Assembly (NCBI GenBank): GCA_964532735.1
Contig: CAZHKK010000018.1
Coordinates: 1 to 12,551 of the forward strand
Source of the DNA: JAJXYN01 sp964532735
GTDB taxonomy: Bacteria; Patescibacteriota; Patescibacteriia; JAGPKW01
Length of the DNA: 12,551 bases
Direction: 5' to 3'
Shown: piece by piece, positions 5,973 through 12,551 of the stretch
How positions within the stretch are numbered: the stretch's first letter is position 1
Layout of the letters: each line of letters begins with the position of its first letter
Program-made: the position numbers and the translations under genes
Notes under the pieces: generated by a model
What the model saw: the letters and a program-made list of their open reading frames with translations, nothing else
Databases searched by the model: none
Told to the model about the DNA's origin: nothing

Positions 5973-6032
5973 ATTTGAAGGTGTTTGATGTATTTGACAC
6001 CCATACATATTTAATAAATTAATATTTTAAAC

Positions 6033-7679
6033 ATGTCAAAACAAATAATTTTTAATGATGAAGCAAGAAAAAAATTAAAAGATGGAGTAGATAAATTAGC
6101 TGATGCTGTAAAAATAACATTAGGACCAAAAGGAAGAAATGTGGCTATAGATAAAGGATATGGCACACCTCAAATAATTAATGATGGAGTTTCTATAGCA
6201 AAAGAAATTGAATTAGAAGATAAATTTGAAAATCTTGGTGCAGAACTTGTGAAAGAAGTAGCAACAAAAACAAACGATTTGGCAGGAGACGGAACAACTA
6301 CAGCTACATTACTTACTCAATCTATAATTTCAGAAGGAATAAAAAATGTTACAGCAGGAAATTCCCCAATGCAAATAAGAAAAGGAATAGAAAAAGGAGT
6401 TAAAGAAGTAGTAGAACATTTAAATAAAATATCAAAACCAATAGAAACAAAAGAAGAAATAGCACAAGTTGCAAGTATATCTGCAAATGATAAAGAAATT
6501 GGTGAAAAAATAGCAGATGCAATAAACAAGGTTGGGAAAGATGGAGTAATAACAGTTGAAGAATCTCAATCTTTTGGGGTAGAAACAGAAATAACAGAAG
6601 GAATGGAGTTCGATAAAGGTTATGTTTCTCCTTATATGGCAACAAATCCAGAAAAAATGTCAGCAGAATACAGCGAAGTAAGTGTATTATTAACGGACAA
6701 AAAAATATCTTCAATAAAAGAAGTGTTACCATTACTTGAAAAGTTAGCAGAGTCTGGAAAAAAAGATATTGTTATAATAGCAGAAGATTGTGATGGGGAA
6801 GCTCTTACAACATTTGTTGTAAACAAATTAAGAGGAACGTTTAATTGCTTAGTTGTTAAGGCTCCAGGATTTGGAGATAACAGAAAAGCAATTTTAGAAG
6901 ATATTGCAATTCTTACTGGAGCAACTGTTATAACAGAAGAAAGAGGATTAAAATTAGAGACAGTAGATTTAGATGTTTTAGGAAAAGCGAACAAAGTTAT
7001 AGCAACAAAAGATAAAACAACTATAGTTGGTGGCGCAGGCTCTAAAAAAGAAATAGAAGAAAGAATTTCTTTATTAAAGAAAACTTTTGAAAATACAGAA
7101 TCATCATATGATAAAGAAAAAATAACAGAAAGAATAGCAAAGCTTGGTGGGGGGGTAGCTGTTATAAAAGTTGGTGCAGCAACAGAAACAGAAATGAAAG
7201 AATTAAAGTTTAGAATAGAGGACGCTATAAATGCTACAAAAGCAGCAACAAGAAAAGGAATAGTTGCTGGAGGAGGAGTTGCCCTATTGAGAGCAACAGA
7301 AGTTTTGTCAAAAATAAAATTAGAAAATCAAGAAGAACAAATAGGTATAGAAATATTACAAAGAGCTTTAATTTCTCCAGCAAGACAAATAGCAGAAAAT
7401 GCTGGAGTAAATGGAGATGTTGTAGTTAATGAAATATTAAAAGAGAAAAATATAAATTTTGGGTATAATGCTTTAACAAATAAATATGAAGATTTAATAG
7501 AAAATGGAGTTGTTGATCCAACAGAAGTTACAATAACAGCATTGCAAAATGCAGCTTCTATTTCAGCTATGTTATTAACAACGGATGTTGCAATAACAGA
7601 AAAACCAAAAGAAAATTGTTCTTGTGGTGATAACTCTACAAGCATGCCAGGTGGAATGGGTATGGGTGGAATGTATTAA
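6033..7679 (+). CDS. groEL: Chaperonin GroEL
   Basis: GroEL is the 60-kDa ATP-driven folding chamber. The 548-aa length is normal. Visible landmarks are the ATP-binding LGPKGRNV (residues 30-37), the catalytic Asp86 in GDGTTT, VAGGGVALLRA in the C-terminal equatorial part and the closing GGMGMGGMY tail. The tail is preceded by an unusual ENCSCG with two cysteines close together. It follows groES by 60 nt. That gap holds a weak inverted repeat (GGTGT/ACACC) but no convincing separate promoter. The ATG has no Shine-Dalgarno. A bidirectional terminator follows at once. Confidence 0.98.
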   Translation: MSKQIIFNDEARKKLKDGVDKLADAVKITLGPKGRNVAIDKGYGTPQIINDGVSIAKEIELEDKFENLGAELVKEVATKTNDLAGDGTTTATLLTQSIISEGIKNVTAGNSPMQIRKGIEKGVKEVVEHLNKISKPIETKEEIAQVASISANDKEIGEKIADAINKVGKDGVITVEESQSFGVETEITEGMEFDKGYVSPYMATNPEKMSAEYSEVSVLLTDKKISSIKEVLPLLEKLAESGKKDIVIIAEDCDGEALTTFVVNKLRGTFNCLVVKAPGFGDNRKAILEDIAILTGATVITEERGLKLETVDLDVLGKANKVIATKDKTTIVGGAGSKKEIEERISLLKKTFENTESSYDKEKITERIAKLGGGVAVIKVGAATETEMKELKFRIEDAINATKAATRKGIVAGGGVALLRATEVLSKIKLENQEEQIGIEILQRALISPARQIAENAGVNGDVVVNEILKEKNINFGYNALTNKYEDLIENGVVDPTEVTITALQNAASISAMLLTTDVAITEKPKENCSCGDNSTSMPGGMGMGGMY

Positions 7680-7683
7680 AAAT

Positions 7684-7720
7684 AAAAAAATAGAACGGGT
7701 TTTTTACCCGTTCTTTTTTT
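7684..7720. terminator. Bidirectional terminator between groEL and the convergent 176-aa gene
   Basis: A 9-bp stem (AGAACGGGT at 7692-7700, ACCCGTTCT at 7706-7714) has a T run on the right (to 7720) and an A run on the left (7684-7690). It can therefore stop transcripts from both directions. The stop codon of the minus-strand gene (7719-7721) overlaps the T run. Confidence 0.88.
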
Positions 7721-8249
7721 ATTCGTTATAAACAACATATTCTAATACGTTATTTATATCGAACAAAAACGATAAACTCTCTTTTTTATCATTTTCATAA
7801 ACAATCTTTATTTTTTCCTCAAAAGTAGGAATATAAAGAAGATTTATGATATCGTTTTTTAAGGTTTTTCCTATTTCGAAATATGGAATAGAAGAACCTT
7901 TTTTATAAACGATATTTTTAAAAGATAAAGGATTATTTGTCCCTTCTATATAGAAGAAATTATTTTCTTCTATAATCCAATCATCTTTTTCAAAAAATTC
8001 TTTTTGTTTTATTATTTGATCCCATTTATTATGAACATCATCTTGGATGTTCATAAAAATAATTTCTTTTGCTATTTTGGAATTTTCTTTTTTATTCCAA
8101 TTGGTTATTTCTTGTTCTATCTTTTTCTCGTCAATATTTTTTTTTAATAAAACATATTCATCTCTTTTTAAAAAAGATGTAATTACTGATAAAACAATAA
8201 CTACAACCAAAGAAATAACATAAAAATATAACCTAAATTTATTTTTCAA
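7719..8249 (-). CDS. Membrane-anchored 176-aa protein of unknown function
   Basis: I do not recognise this protein. A single hydrophobic segment (about residues 8-27, YFYVISLVVVIVLSVITSF) after a short basic start suggests an N-terminal anchor or uncleaved signal, with the remaining 145 residues outside the membrane, probably on the outer face. That part is rich in Lys, Glu, Asn and aromatic residues (WNKKEN, NKWDQIIKQKEFFEKDDWIIEENNFFYIEG) and has no cysteine. Start is TTG at 8249-8247, supported by AAGGAGGA 6 nt upstream and the lack of any suitable ATG before the anchor. It has its own extended -10 promoter in the 65-nt gap after tsaD and shares a terminator with groEL. It may be a surface or secreted-side protein typical of small-genome bacteria; no enzyme motif is visible. 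Confidence 0.75.
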   Translation of the reverse strand: MKNKFRLYFYVISLVVVIVLSVITSFLKRDEYVLLKKNIDEKKIEQEITNWNKKENSKIAKEIIFMNIQDDVHNKWDQIIKQKEFFEKDDWIIEENNFFYIEGTNNPLSFKNIVYKKGSSIPYFEIGKTLKNDIINLLYIPTFEEKIKIVYENDKKESLSFLFDINNVLEYVVYNE

Positions 8250-8254
8250 AACAA

Positions 8255-8262
8255 TCCTCCTT
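8255..8262 (-). promoter_or_regulatory. Shine-Dalgarno deciding the TTG start of the 176-aa gene
   Basis: On the minus strand AAGGAGGA ends about 6 nt before the TTG at 8249-8247. It is the second case in this window of a TTG start paired with a full Shine-Dalgarno. Confidence 0.72.
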
Positions 8263-8276
8263 AAAGAATATTATAT

Positions 8277-8305
8277 ATTATATCATAAAAATAAAAAAAA
8301 TGCAA
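8277..8305 (-). promoter_or_regulatory. Extended -10 promoter of the 176-aa gene
   Basis: Read on the minus strand, TTGCAT (8305-8300) and TATAAT (8282-8277) are 17 nt apart, with TG one base before the -10 box. The predicted start, near 8270, leaves a 20-nt leader with the Shine-Dalgarno. A second TATAAT lies at 8275-8270. Confidence 0.6.
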
Positions 8306-8314
8306 TTAAAATAT

Positions 8315-9376
8315 TTAAATTTTCCTTTCTATATTAATTTCTATGTTTTTATAATCAAAAATATCTTTATTGTTTTTTAAATTAAGATAAGCAGAAACAT
8401 TTATCATAAGAGCATTGTCCATGCAATTATAAATTTCTGGCATTATAAATTTACTTTCTGTGTTTTTTTCAATTTCATTTTTTAATCTATCCCTCAAATC
8501 TTTATTTGCGGAAACTCCACCAGCAAGAATAAAAATTTTAGGATTAAACTTTTTAATTGCTTTTAAACTTTTTTTTGTTAAAACATCATTAATAGCATCT
8601 TGTGCGCTTGCACATATATCTTCAATTGAAATATCTAATTTTTCTTTTTGTATTTTTTCATATTTATATAAAACAGCAGTTTTAAGTCCAGAAAAAGAAA
8701 AATTAAAATCATTAGATCCTATCATTGGTCTAGGAAAATTTATTTTATTTTTATTTCCATTCAAAGCCATCTTAGAAACAATAGGTCCACCAGGATATCC
8801 AAGATTTAATATCTTAGAAACTTTATCATAACATTCACCAGCAGCATCATCTAAAGTTTGTCCGATAACTTCCCAATTAATAAAATTTTTTATCAAAACT
8901 ATTTGTGTATGACCGCCAGATACAGTAAGTGTTATCATGGGGTATTCTGGATTTATAATAGAATATTTTTTTTCATCTATTTTGTTTATTAAAGAAACTA
9001 AAACATGGCCTCTAATATGATTAACTGATATTATAGGGATTTTTAATATAAAAGATAATGTTTTAGCAGTTTCTGATCCAACAATAATAGATCCAACTAA
9101 TCCGCCACCTTTATTTGTTAGTCCGATATAGTTTATATCAGATAATTTTACATTTGCTTCTTTTAAGGCTTTATCCAAAACAGGTATTATATTTTTTATA
9201 TGTTCTCTTGATGCCAATTCTGGGACAACTCCGCCAAAAGGATTATGATCTTTTATTTGTGATGATATTATATTTGATAAAACACAAAAAGAGTCCTTGT
9301 TATATTTGCATATAGCAATTGCAGTATCATCACATGTTGTTTCTATAGATAATATTATAATATCTTTTGTCTTCAT
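8315..9376 (-). CDS. tsaD: TsaD, tRNA A37 threonylcarbamoyltransferase
   Basis: TsaD transfers threonylcarbamoyl from threonylcarbamoyl-adenylate to A37 of ANN-decoding tRNAs, working with TsaB and TsaE (tsaE is at 4764-5189). The 353-aa length is normal. The ASKHA-fold start IILSIETTCDDTAIAI (about 7-22), the metal-binding NHIRGH with His120 and His124, the VSGGHTQIVL loop, ILAGGVSANKDLR and the late NCMDNALM with the metal-binding Asp are all present. The GPGLVG loop of most homologues reads GGGLVG here (about 90-95). The ATG has no Shine-Dalgarno. Two TATAAT words lie upstream on the minus strand (9389-9399) but without a good -35 box. It diverges from efp and runs toward the 176-aa gene. 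No clear terminator follows it. Confidence 0.96.
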   Translation of the reverse strand: MKTKDIIILSIETTCDDTAIAICKYNKDSFCVLSNIISSQIKDHNPFGGVVPELASREHIKNIIPVLDKALKEANVKLSDINYIGLTNKGGGLVGSIIVGSETAKTLSFILKIPIISVNHIRGHVLVSLINKIDEKKYSIINPEYPMITLTVSGGHTQIVLIKNFINWEVIGQTLDDAAGECYDKVSKILNLGYPGGPIVSKMALNGNKNKINFPRPMIGSNDFNFSFSGLKTAVLYKYEKIQKEKLDISIEDICASAQDAINDVLTKKSLKAIKKFNPKIFILAGGVSANKDLRDRLKNEIEKNTESKFIMPEIYNCMDNALMINVSAYLNLKNNKDIFDYKNIEINIERKI

Positions 9377-9437
9377 TTTTTTAGTTAAATTATATTATAT
9401 ATTTATATAGTAAAAAAGATAAAAAGAAAATAGATAT

Positions 9438-9466
9438 TTGACTTTAATCACTAATTTTAGTAGAAT
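9438..9466 (+). promoter_or_regulatory. efp promoter
   Basis: TTGACT (9438-9443) and TAGAAT (9461-9466) are 17 nt apart, a good promoter. The start near 9473 leaves a leader of about 38 nt without a Shine-Dalgarno. Confidence 0.72.
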
Positions 9467-9510
9467 ATTTTTAATTTTTAAAAACATAATAATTAAACAA
9501 TACAAAAGAT

Positions 9511-10083
9511 ATGATGATAGAAGCGGGAGAGTTTAAAAACGGAACAGCATTTAAATATAATGGAGAATCTTATGTTGTTACAAAATTTCAACATTTAAAA
9601 TTAGGAAAATCTGGTGGGGCTAGAATGATTACAAAAGTAAGAAATCTTATAAATAGTAAAGTTTTAGATATTACTTTTAATTCAATTGATAAAGTTGAAA
9701 AAATAGATACAGAAATGAAGACAGCACAATATTTATATGAAGATGGAACTTTTGCTTATTTTATGGACCCAACAACATTTGAACAAGTAGAATTATCATT
9801 AGAAACTTGTAAAGATGATCTAAAATTTTTAAAAGCAGAACAAAAGGTTACTATTTTAAGGTTGGATGATAAACCAGTAAAAGTAGTTTTGCCATTAAAA
9901 GTTGCATTAAAAGTTCAAGATACAATGGATGGGGTTGATAAAGGAAATACTGCTGGTGGTTCTATTATGAAAGAAGCAACTTTAGAAACTGGAGCAATAG
10001 TGAAAGTTCCAGCATTTATAAAAACTGGAGAAATTATAAATGTTAACACTGAAACAGAAGAGTATGTAGAAAGAGTTAACTAG
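9511..10083 (+). CDS. efp: Elongation factor P with an eIF5A-like loop
   Basis: EF-P enters the ribosome between P and E sites and relieves stalling at proline runs. The 190-aa protein has the three bacterial domains: the KOW-like first domain (to about 65), the OB second domain (YLYEDGTFAYFMDPTTFEQVEL) and the third domain (KGNTAGGSIMKEATLETGAIVKVPAF, ending EYVERVN). The tip of the first domain reads KLGKSGGARM (residues 30-39) with Lys33 at the position modified in other EF-Ps. The usual Pro is Leu and there is one extra residue compared with the KPGKGxA loop, giving the spacing of the eIF5A loop (KTGKHGHAK). Two ATGs stand in tandem (9511 and 9514); the second gives the more usual MIEAGEF start. 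Stop is TAG, the only one in the window. It is a single-gene unit with its own promoter and terminator. Confidence 0.96.
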   Translation: MMIEAGEFKNGTAFKYNGESYVVTKFQHLKLGKSGGARMITKVRNLINSKVLDITFNSIDKVEKIDTEMKTAQYLYEDGTFAYFMDPTTFEQVELSLETCKDDLKFLKAEQKVTILRLDDKPVKVVLPLKVALKVQDTMDGVDKGNTAGGSIMKEATLETGAIVKVPAFIKTGEIINVNTETEEYVERVN

Positions 10084-10093
10084 TAAATTAAAT

Positions 10094-10122
10094 AAAAAGA
10101 TGTGAATTTTCACATCTTTTTT
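10094..10122 (+). terminator. Rho-independent terminator of efp
   Basis: GATGTGA (10099-10105) and TCACATC (10110-10116) pair around a 4-nt loop. Six Ts follow (10117-10122) and an A run precedes. The last Ts overlap the -35 box of the next promoter. Confidence 0.85.
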
Positions 10123-10148
10123 GAATATTATTTTTTTTAATATATAAT
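10121..10148 (+). promoter_or_regulatory. Promoter of the phosphodiesterase-MFS-methylase operon
   Basis: TTGAAT (10121-10126) and a perfect TATAAT (10143-10148) are 16 nt apart. The -35 box begins in the final Ts of the efp terminator. The start near 10155 gives a 23-nt leader without Shine-Dalgarno. Confidence 0.55.
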
Positions 10149-10177
10149 TAAATAATTAAAATATTAAAATAATTGTT

Positions 10178-10660
10178 ATGTTGATAGCAATAATGTCTGA
10201 TACTCATGATAATTTATTTCGTTTAGAAAAAGCATTAAAAGAAATTCGTAATCGCGATATAAAACTTTTATTTCATTGTGGAGATATAGGCACAGAAAAA
10301 ACTATTGAAGTTTTAAAGGCTGAAAATATTCAAATATATGCTGTATGTGGTAATAATGATTATTATTTAGATTTGAAAAAAAAATGTGAAAATACAAATA
10401 TAGGTTTATTTGAAGATATTGGAGAAATAGAAATTGATAAGAATAAAATAGCCATAACTCATTTACCAAAAGTGGCAGAATATTTAGCAAATATAAAAAA
10501 TTACGATATAATATTTTTTGGTCATACACATAAAAAAGATTATAAAATATTAAACAAAACAAAATTAATTAATCCGGGAGATGTTATGGGAAGAAATAAC
10601 AAGCCAAGTTTTTTAATATATGATACAATAGAGCATAGGTTTAAATTTATAAAAATATAA
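10178..10660 (+). CDS. YfcE/MJ0936-type metallophosphoesterase
   Basis: This 160-aa protein has the full metal-binding set of the calcineurin-like fold in its compact YfcE form: SDTHD with Asp8 and His10, HCGDIG with Asp36, GNND with Asn59, THLP with His95, and GHTH with His116 and His118. Such enzymes hydrolyse phosphodiesters with Mn or similar metals; the natural substrate of the family is not settled. The usual Gly after His95 is Leu, and the closing NPGS is NPGD, small departures from the family. It opens a probable operon: 23 nt separate it from the MFS gene. The ATG has no Shine-Dalgarno. Confidence 0.93.
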   Translation: MLIAIMSDTHDNLFRLEKALKEIRNRDIKLLFHCGDIGTEKTIEVLKAENIQIYAVCGNNDYYLDLKKKCENTNIGLFEDIGEIEIDKNKIAITHLPKVAEYLANIKNYDIIFFGHTHKKDYKILNKTKLINPGDVMGRNNKPSFLIYDTIEHRFKFIKI

Positions 10661-10666
10661 TTAGTT

Positions 10667-10706
10667 AAAAGGTTTTAATAAAAATGACAAAAGGTTTTAA
10701 TAAAAA
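10667..10706 (+). repeat. 22-bp tandem duplication across the MFS start codon
   Basis: An 18-base word beginning AAAAGGTTTTAAT is present at 10667-10684 and again, identical, at 10689-10706, a period of 22. The first copy ends with the A of the start ATG; the second encodes residues 3-8 of the protein. The period is not a multiple of three, so the copies are in different frames. Confidence 0.85.
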
Positions 10707-11946
10707 GTCTTCAATTATAAAAAAAGAAATTATAAAAACAAAAAGTAATTTAAAAACAGAAAAAGAATTTATTAGAAAAACAAAATTAAAGTTATTGTTT
10801 ATTCAAGGAGCTTTTTTTAGTTTTGCTTCAGCTTTGTTATCATATGTTATATCTTCTTATTTATCAGATTATATACAAGATAAATATGTTAGTATAGTTT
10901 ATCTAATATCAAATATTTTTTGTTTTTTAATAGTATTCAATTTTGGAAAAATTATTAAAAAAATAGGACTATTTAAGTCTGTTATTTTTAATATGTTAAT
11001 TTTATTTTTATCTTTAATATTGCAATTAATAATAAAACAGAATATTTTTACCATAGCTTCAACAATAATTCTTTATCAAATAACTTCAGCTTTGGTTTAT
11101 GTTTTTATGGATTATTATGTAGAAAAATATTCTTTGGATGGATCTACTGGTGACACAAAAGGTTTACAGTTGACAATTATGAATTTTACTTTTTTATTAG
11201 GACCTTTGTCCGCAGGGTTCTTATTAGAACGTTTTGGGTTTAGTTTTTTATTTTTTTTATCAATAATATTTACAATTCCAACATTTTTTATTTTTATAAA
11301 ACATTTTAAAAATATTAAAATTACAGGGACCAAAACAATTAAAATTAAGTTAAAAAAAGTACTTAAAAATAATGCTGTTTTTAGAATTAGTATAGTTAGT
11401 TTAATATTAAATACTTTTTTTTGCTTGGTGAATATTTATACTCCAATATACATGAGCAAAAATCTCGGATTATCTTGGGATAAAATAGGTATAATATTAG
11501 CAATAATATTAATTCCTTTTATTATTTTTCAATATCCAGCAGGAAAAATAGCAGATAAATATTTAGGTCAAAAAGAATTATTAATAACATCTATTATAGT
11601 CATGGGAGTGTCAACATGTGCTTTATTTTTTACAAAAAATGTTATTACTTTTACGATAGCTTTATTTTTTACTCGTGTTGGCGCTAGCGTTGTTGAAATT
11701 ATGAGAGATGTTCATTTTTATAAAAATATAAATTCTAGAAGTTTAGATTTTTTGTGTTTTTATAAATCAATGACTTCTTTTGCTTATATAATTGGTCCAA
11801 TAATATCATCTTTAATATTAACGTTCTTTAACATAAAATTTTTATTTTTATTTTTAGGTATCATTATAGTTATATCTGGAGTTTTGGTTTTATGGAACCT
11901 AAAAGATACAAAAGTTAACTTTAAATCAAAATTTATAGAAATGTAA
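10684..11946 (+). CDS. Major facilitator superfamily transporter
   Basis: This 420-aa protein has about 12 membrane helices in two sets of six, separated by a basic loop near residues 208-230 (KHFKNIKITGTKTIKIKLKKVLKNN), the usual MFS layout. The second half carries a motif A form (GKIADKYLGQKELL, 287-300). The first half has a degenerate one (GKIIKKIGLF, 88-97) lacking the acidic residue. The substrate is unknown; drug or small-metabolite export is the common role for such proteins. The N-terminus adds about 35 lysine-rich residues before the first helix. The gene begins inside a 22-bp tandem duplication and has only a distant AAAGG upstream. It sits 23 nt after the phosphodiesterase and 10 nt before the methylase, probably one operon. 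Confidence 0.88.
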   Translation: MTKGFNKKSSIIKKEIIKTKSNLKTEKEFIRKTKLKLLFIQGAFFSFASALLSYVISSYLSDYIQDKYVSIVYLISNIFCFLIVFNFGKIIKKIGLFKSVIFNMLILFLSLILQLIIKQNIFTIASTIILYQITSALVYVFMDYYVEKYSLDGSTGDTKGLQLTIMNFTFLLGPLSAGFLLERFGFSFLFFLSIIFTIPTFFIFIKHFKNIKITGTKTIKIKLKKVLKNNAVFRISIVSLILNTFFCLVNIYTPIYMSKNLGLSWDKIGIILAIILIPFIIFQYPAGKIADKYLGQKELLITSIIVMGVSTCALFFTKNVITFTIALFFTRVGASVVEIMRDVHFYKNINSRSLDFLCFYKSMTSFAYIIGPIISSLILTFFNIKFLFLFLGIIIVISGVLVLWNLKDTKVNFKSKFIEM

Positions 11947-11956
11947 TATTTAATTT

Positions 11957-12466
11957 ATGTCAAAAAACATTTTAAAAGTTCATGTTTATTGTGATAAAAT
12001 TCGTAGTATACACAATGTTGGTTCTATTTTTAGAACAAGTGAAGGTTTTGGTTTTGTAGAAAAAATATATCTTGGTGGTTATACTCCAACACCAAATCAT
12101 CCAAAAATGAAAAAAACAGCTCTTGGCGCAGAATCTGTTATAGAATGGAAAACTATAAAACAACCAATTAGATTGATTAAAAATTTAAAGAAAGAAGGTT
12201 TTCAAATAGTTTGTTTGGAAAAATTAAAAGAAAAGACTTTAGAAAAATTAAAATTAAAAAATAATAAATTAAAAGTTTCAAATATTTATAAATTTACTCC
12301 AAAAAATAAAATAATTTTTATAGTAGGTAATGAAATAGATGGAATATCTAATAAAATATTAGAATTAACAGATGTAATTTTAGAGATACCTATGAATGGA
12401 AAAGTAAAAGAATCATTAAATGTTTCTGTTTCTTTTGGAATAGGTTTATATAATTTAATAAAATAA
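11957..12466 (+). CDS. SpoU/TrmH-family RNA 2'-O-methyltransferase
   Basis: This enzyme should methylate a ribose 2'-OH in tRNA or rRNA using S-adenosylmethionine. The 169-aa protein is the bare knotted (SPOUT) domain without an added RNA-binding domain. All three motifs are present: HNVGSIFRT with Asn20 and Arg26, FIVGNEIDGIS (121-131), and IPMNGKVKESLNVSVSFGI (144-162) with the Ser-Leu-Asn-Val core. A lysine-rich insert (about 88-112, LEKLKEKTLEKLKLKNNKLK) separates the first and second motifs. The exact target (for example Gm18 of tRNA or an rRNA site) cannot be told from sequence alone. It is the last visible gene of the operon, 10 nt after the MFS stop, with an ATG lacking a Shine-Dalgarno. 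No terminator is evident after it. Confidence 0.93.
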   Translation: MSKNILKVHVYCDKIRSIHNVGSIFRTSEGFGFVEKIYLGGYTPTPNHPKMKKTALGAESVIEWKTIKQPIRLIKNLKKEGFQIVCLEKLKEKTLEKLKLKNNKLKVSNIYKFTPKNKIIFIVGNEIDGISNKILELTDVILEIPMNGKVKESLNVSVSFGIGLYNLIK

Positions 12467-12508
12467 AATATAAATTTTACACTTTTATGATTTTTAAAAT
12501 TATGATAA

Positions 12509-12531
12509 AATTTATAAGTGACTTATAAATT
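12509..12531. promoter_or_regulatory. 23-bp perfect palindrome, possible operator for the next gene
   Basis: Arms of 11 bases, AATTTATAAGT and ACTTATAAATT, surround a single G at 12520. No T run follows, so it is not a usual terminator. A weak promoter-like pair lies just upstream (TTTACA at 12476-12481 and TATGAT at 12501-12506, 19 nt apart), which would put the palindrome over the start site. The next gene is outside the window. Confidence 0.35.
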
Positions 12532-12551
12532 AATAAAGTAAAAATATAAAA

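Noticed and set aside
5994..6025. A separate groEL promoter between groES and groEL (TTGACA at 5994-5999)
   Set aside because: The nearest good -10 word (TAATAT at 6020-6025) is 20 nt away, and the words at 16-18 nt match poorly. Transcription from the groES promoter is enough.
6317..6994. Several minus-strand open frames inside groEL
   Set aside because: They are shadows of a conserved gene, leucine/phenylalanine/serine-rich as expected for antisense of AT-rich coding DNA, and show no family motif.
8460..9315. Plus-strand open frames inside tsaD
   Set aside because: They lie fully opposite conserved TsaD motifs and have no start signals or recognisable features.
117..12466. Reassigned UGA codon (Gly as in Gracilibacteria, or Trp as in mycoplasmas)
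   Set aside because: Long conserved genes such as groEL and tsaD have no in-frame TGA, glycine and tryptophan use GGN and TGG, and the dominance of TAA stops is expected at this base composition.

Overview
The window reads as chromosomal DNA of a very AT-rich bacterium with small, tightly packed genes. Stop codons are almost all TAA (12 of 14 genes). Most genes start at ATG behind A/T-rich leaders with no Shine-Dalgarno sequence. The short housekeeping genes, the compact membrane transporters and a small tRNA-associated recombinase element suggest a member of the Candidate Phyla Radiation (Patescibacteria) using the ordinary code. That placement is inference; no rRNA or ribosomal protein gene is present to fix it.

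Region 1 (1-3142) is the visible end of a small integrated element. It holds a run of inverted repeats, a replication initiator resembling filamentous-phage gene II protein, a 63-aa overlapping gene of unknown function, and a serine recombinase broken by an assembly gap. The recombinase points at the 3' end of a tRNA-Tyr gene (minus strand). Its last codons lie antisense to that tRNA's terminator, and its stop codon lies inside the tRNA. The far end of the element is off the left edge. Two runs of Ns (1004-1013 and 2853-2907) interrupt this region.

Region 2 (3210-5561) holds a polysaccharide-type flippase followed 1 nt later by tsaE (t6A tRNA modification), then a 95-aa unknown gene with its own extended -10 promoter, a TTG start with a strong Shine-Dalgarno, and a terminator.

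Region 3 (5569-7720) is the groES-groEL chaperonin operon. A clear promoter overlaps a CIRCE operator (HrcA control), and an AU-rich leader could fold up to the groES start. A bidirectional terminator separates groEL from the convergent genes.

Region 4 (7719-9376, minus strand) has tsaD, the partner of tsaE in t6A synthesis, and a 176-aa membrane-anchored unknown gene with its own promoter. Region 5 (9438-10122) is a single-gene unit for elongation factor P, whose active loop looks closer to eIF5A than to ordinary EF-P. Region 6 (10121-12466) is a probable three-gene operon: YfcE-type phosphodiesterase, MFS transporter and SpoU-family RNA methyltransferase. A 23-bp palindrome follows near the right edge. 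Translation and tRNA functions (tsaE, tsaD, efp, the SpoU methylase, tRNA-Tyr) recur across the window.
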